Shown piece after piece: positions 63,029 through 64,000 of a stretch of DNA of 64,000 nt. The translations under genes and the position numbers were made by a program. Under the pieces are notes generated by a model. It was not told the origin of the DNA, did no database searches, and saw only the letters and a list, made by a program, of their open reading frames with translations. Source of the DNA: Myxococcales bacterium (GTDB taxonomy: Bacteria; Myxococcota_A; Polyangia; Polyangiales; Polyangiaceae); assembly GCA_903642325.1 (NCBI GenBank), contig CAHJWM010000003.1, positions 1 through 64,000 of the forward strand, read 5' to 3'. The first letter of the stretch is position 1, and each line of letters starts with the position of its first letter.

Positions 63029-64000
63029 ATGGTCGAAGGTAGCGATGAGCTAGAGCGTTTGAGCCGCGAGCAGCTCATTTTGAGGGCTCGTGTTCTGGGG
63101 GTGGAGCGCGCGGAGTTGATGACGCGGGTCGAAATGCGCGATGAAATCGTGCGCCGCTCCGAACCAGATCTAGTGCAACAGAAGCGCGCTCGCGGGTTTC
63201 TCGGGGTCGCACGCGACCTCGTCGCGAGCGTGGTCGAAGCTGGCCTCAATCTACCCGATGCGGCGGCTGTCATTCGGGGTGAAGGCGTACGCGAAGGGGA
63301 CTGGAGGGGCCCACCGCCCGTAGCCACGGTCACGCTGGCCGAGATCTACGCGACTCAAGGTCACCTCGAACGCGCGCTGCGCATGCTGGACGAGGTATTG
63401 AGCAAAGAGCCCGACCACGATCCGGCGCGCGCGCTTCGTGATCGCCTTGCAACCGGGGCCGAGTTGCCCAAGCCTGCGCCACGTCGACAGCGCATCTCCT
63501 TCGCCGATCCACCGGAATCCGACTTCATCCCCGCGACCGAGCGTGCGCCTAGTGACCCCGCGCAAACGCAAGCCATCGAGCCCGCGGCGGAGCCCGAACC
63601 CGCCGCCGAGCCTGCATTCGTAGCGGAGCCCGAACCCGCCGCGGAGCCGCCTATACTCGCACCATTCGCACCCGCAGCGGAGCCCGCACCCGCACTCGAG
63701 TCCGCGCTTGCGCCGCGAGCGGAGGAGCCGGAGACAGCCGCCGCAATCACTCCAGCCGCTCCCACGCTCGCCAGCGTGCCTCTGGTCGTGACATTGGCCT
63801 TCGCCAACGAACGACAGATCTACTGGGAGGTTCCGGCGCACGCTCTCAACTTGCTTCAGATGCGCTTTCCACAAGGCCGTCCGCTCGTCCGCGCTCTCAG
63901 CTTCCGAACGCGGGGGGGCAAAGTCGACCGACGCACGCACGATTTTTCCGTTTCCGCTCAAGCCGCGGTGGGCAGCGGAGTGCTGACCGGTCTCGGCTCC
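63029..64000 (+). CDS. Hypothetical protein with Ala/Pro/Glu-rich linker (partial, runs off right edge)
   Basis: The frame is open from ATG 63029 to the end of the window (324 codons, no stop), so the gene continues outside. Residues 1-85 are helical (ELERLSREQLILRARVLGV, a SAP- or Rho-N-like start). About 98-135 is a TPR-like unit (IYATQGHLERALRMLDEVLSKEPDHDPA). About 155-250 is low-complexity Ala/Pro/Glu with repeats of the form AEPEPAAEP. After about residue 255 there is a beta-rich segment (LVVTLAFANERQIYWEV) resembling DUF4912-type domains. Function is unknown. The in-frame codon usage matches neighbouring genes. It is likely transcribed from the candidate promoter just upstream. Confidence 0.8.
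   Translation, partial: MVEGSDELERLSREQLILRARVLGVERAELMTRVEMRDEIVRRSEPDLVQQKRARGFLGVARDLVASVVEAGLNLPDAAAVIRGEGVREGDWRGPPPVATVTLAEIYATQGHLERALRMLDEVLSKEPDHDPARALRDRLATGAELPKPAPRRQRISFADPPESDFIPATERAPSDPAQTQAIEPAAEPEPAAEPAFVAEPEPAAEPPILAPFAPAAEPAPALESALAPRAEEPETAAAITPAAPTLASVPLVVTLAFANERQIYWEVPAHALNLLQMRFPQGRPLVRALSFRTRGGKVDRRTHDFSVSAQAAVGSGVLTGLGS

Noticed and set aside
1-64000. tRNA, rRNA, transposase, integrase or phage genes
   Set aside because: I looked through the gaps and gene list and saw none with convincing motifs; a tRNAscan-type search would be the proper test for small RNA genes.

Overview
The window is a high-GC, gene-dense bacterial chromosome segment. The content points to a myxobacterium (Myxococcota, probably Polyangia or a relative such as the Sorangiineae). 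The signs are two large Ser/Thr protein kinases, one with an N-terminal zinc-ribbon-like motif; a multidomain ether-lipid enzyme of the ElbD type; a compact chemosensory operon that carries a HEAT-repeat gene; many GTG starts; and genes that overlap by 4 nt. I found no rRNA, tRNA, CRISPR array, insertion sequence, phage or plasmid gene. The taxon is an inference from gene content, not from a marker gene.

Layout. 1-10.7 kb holds single metabolic and housekeeping genes: a PLP-dependent desulfhydrase/deaminase, a GntR regulator, a small beta-barrel-like protein, a flavin-type oxidoreductase, 3-methyladenine glycosylase I, an EAL phosphodiesterase, an S4 RNA-binding protein and tRNA-dihydrouridine synthase. 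11-18.2 kb holds an aldehyde dehydrogenase-like protein, DAHP synthase, an ECF42-type sigma factor with its DGPF/YCII partner, and a flavin monooxygenase paired with an unknown two-helix membrane protein. 18.4-25.9 kb is one translationally coupled chemosensory operon, cheY-cheA-cheW-cheW-HEAT-cheR-cheB, with no chemoreceptor gene in it.

25.9-35.6 kb starts with apaG and RNase D on the minus strand. Divergent from them is a four-gene operon: a HAD phosphatase, a LarA-like protein, a 1555-residue reductase/ligase/ACP/acyltransferase/SCP2 protein and an NAD-dependent epimerase-like protein. This looks like the ether-lipid (elb) locus of myxobacteria. 35.8-46 kb holds an S1 protein, a malic enzyme with a phosphotransacetylase domain, a SprT-like/DUF2786 protein, a Ser/Thr kinase, NAD synthetase and an L,D-transpeptidase. 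46-54.3 kb holds a MutH homologue, an extensin-like/M15-like lipoprotein, TruD, a patatin, an HtrA protease, a second kinase and a glutathione transferase. 54.7-64 kb holds fumarase C, a MltD-like LysM transglycosylase, GlmU, RibA, HolA, RibF and a gene that runs off the right edge.

Structure outside genes. The three longest gene-free stretches share a GCCGCCGAAGGCT motif. In two of them it begins 115-117 bp elements with imperfect terminal inverted repeats and a central inverted repeat. A perfect 13-bp inverted repeat covers the promoter-proximal region and ribosome-binding site of the DGPF gene. A perfect 18-bp palindrome lies in the htrA leader, and a 7-bp unit is repeated five times at 44394-44428.
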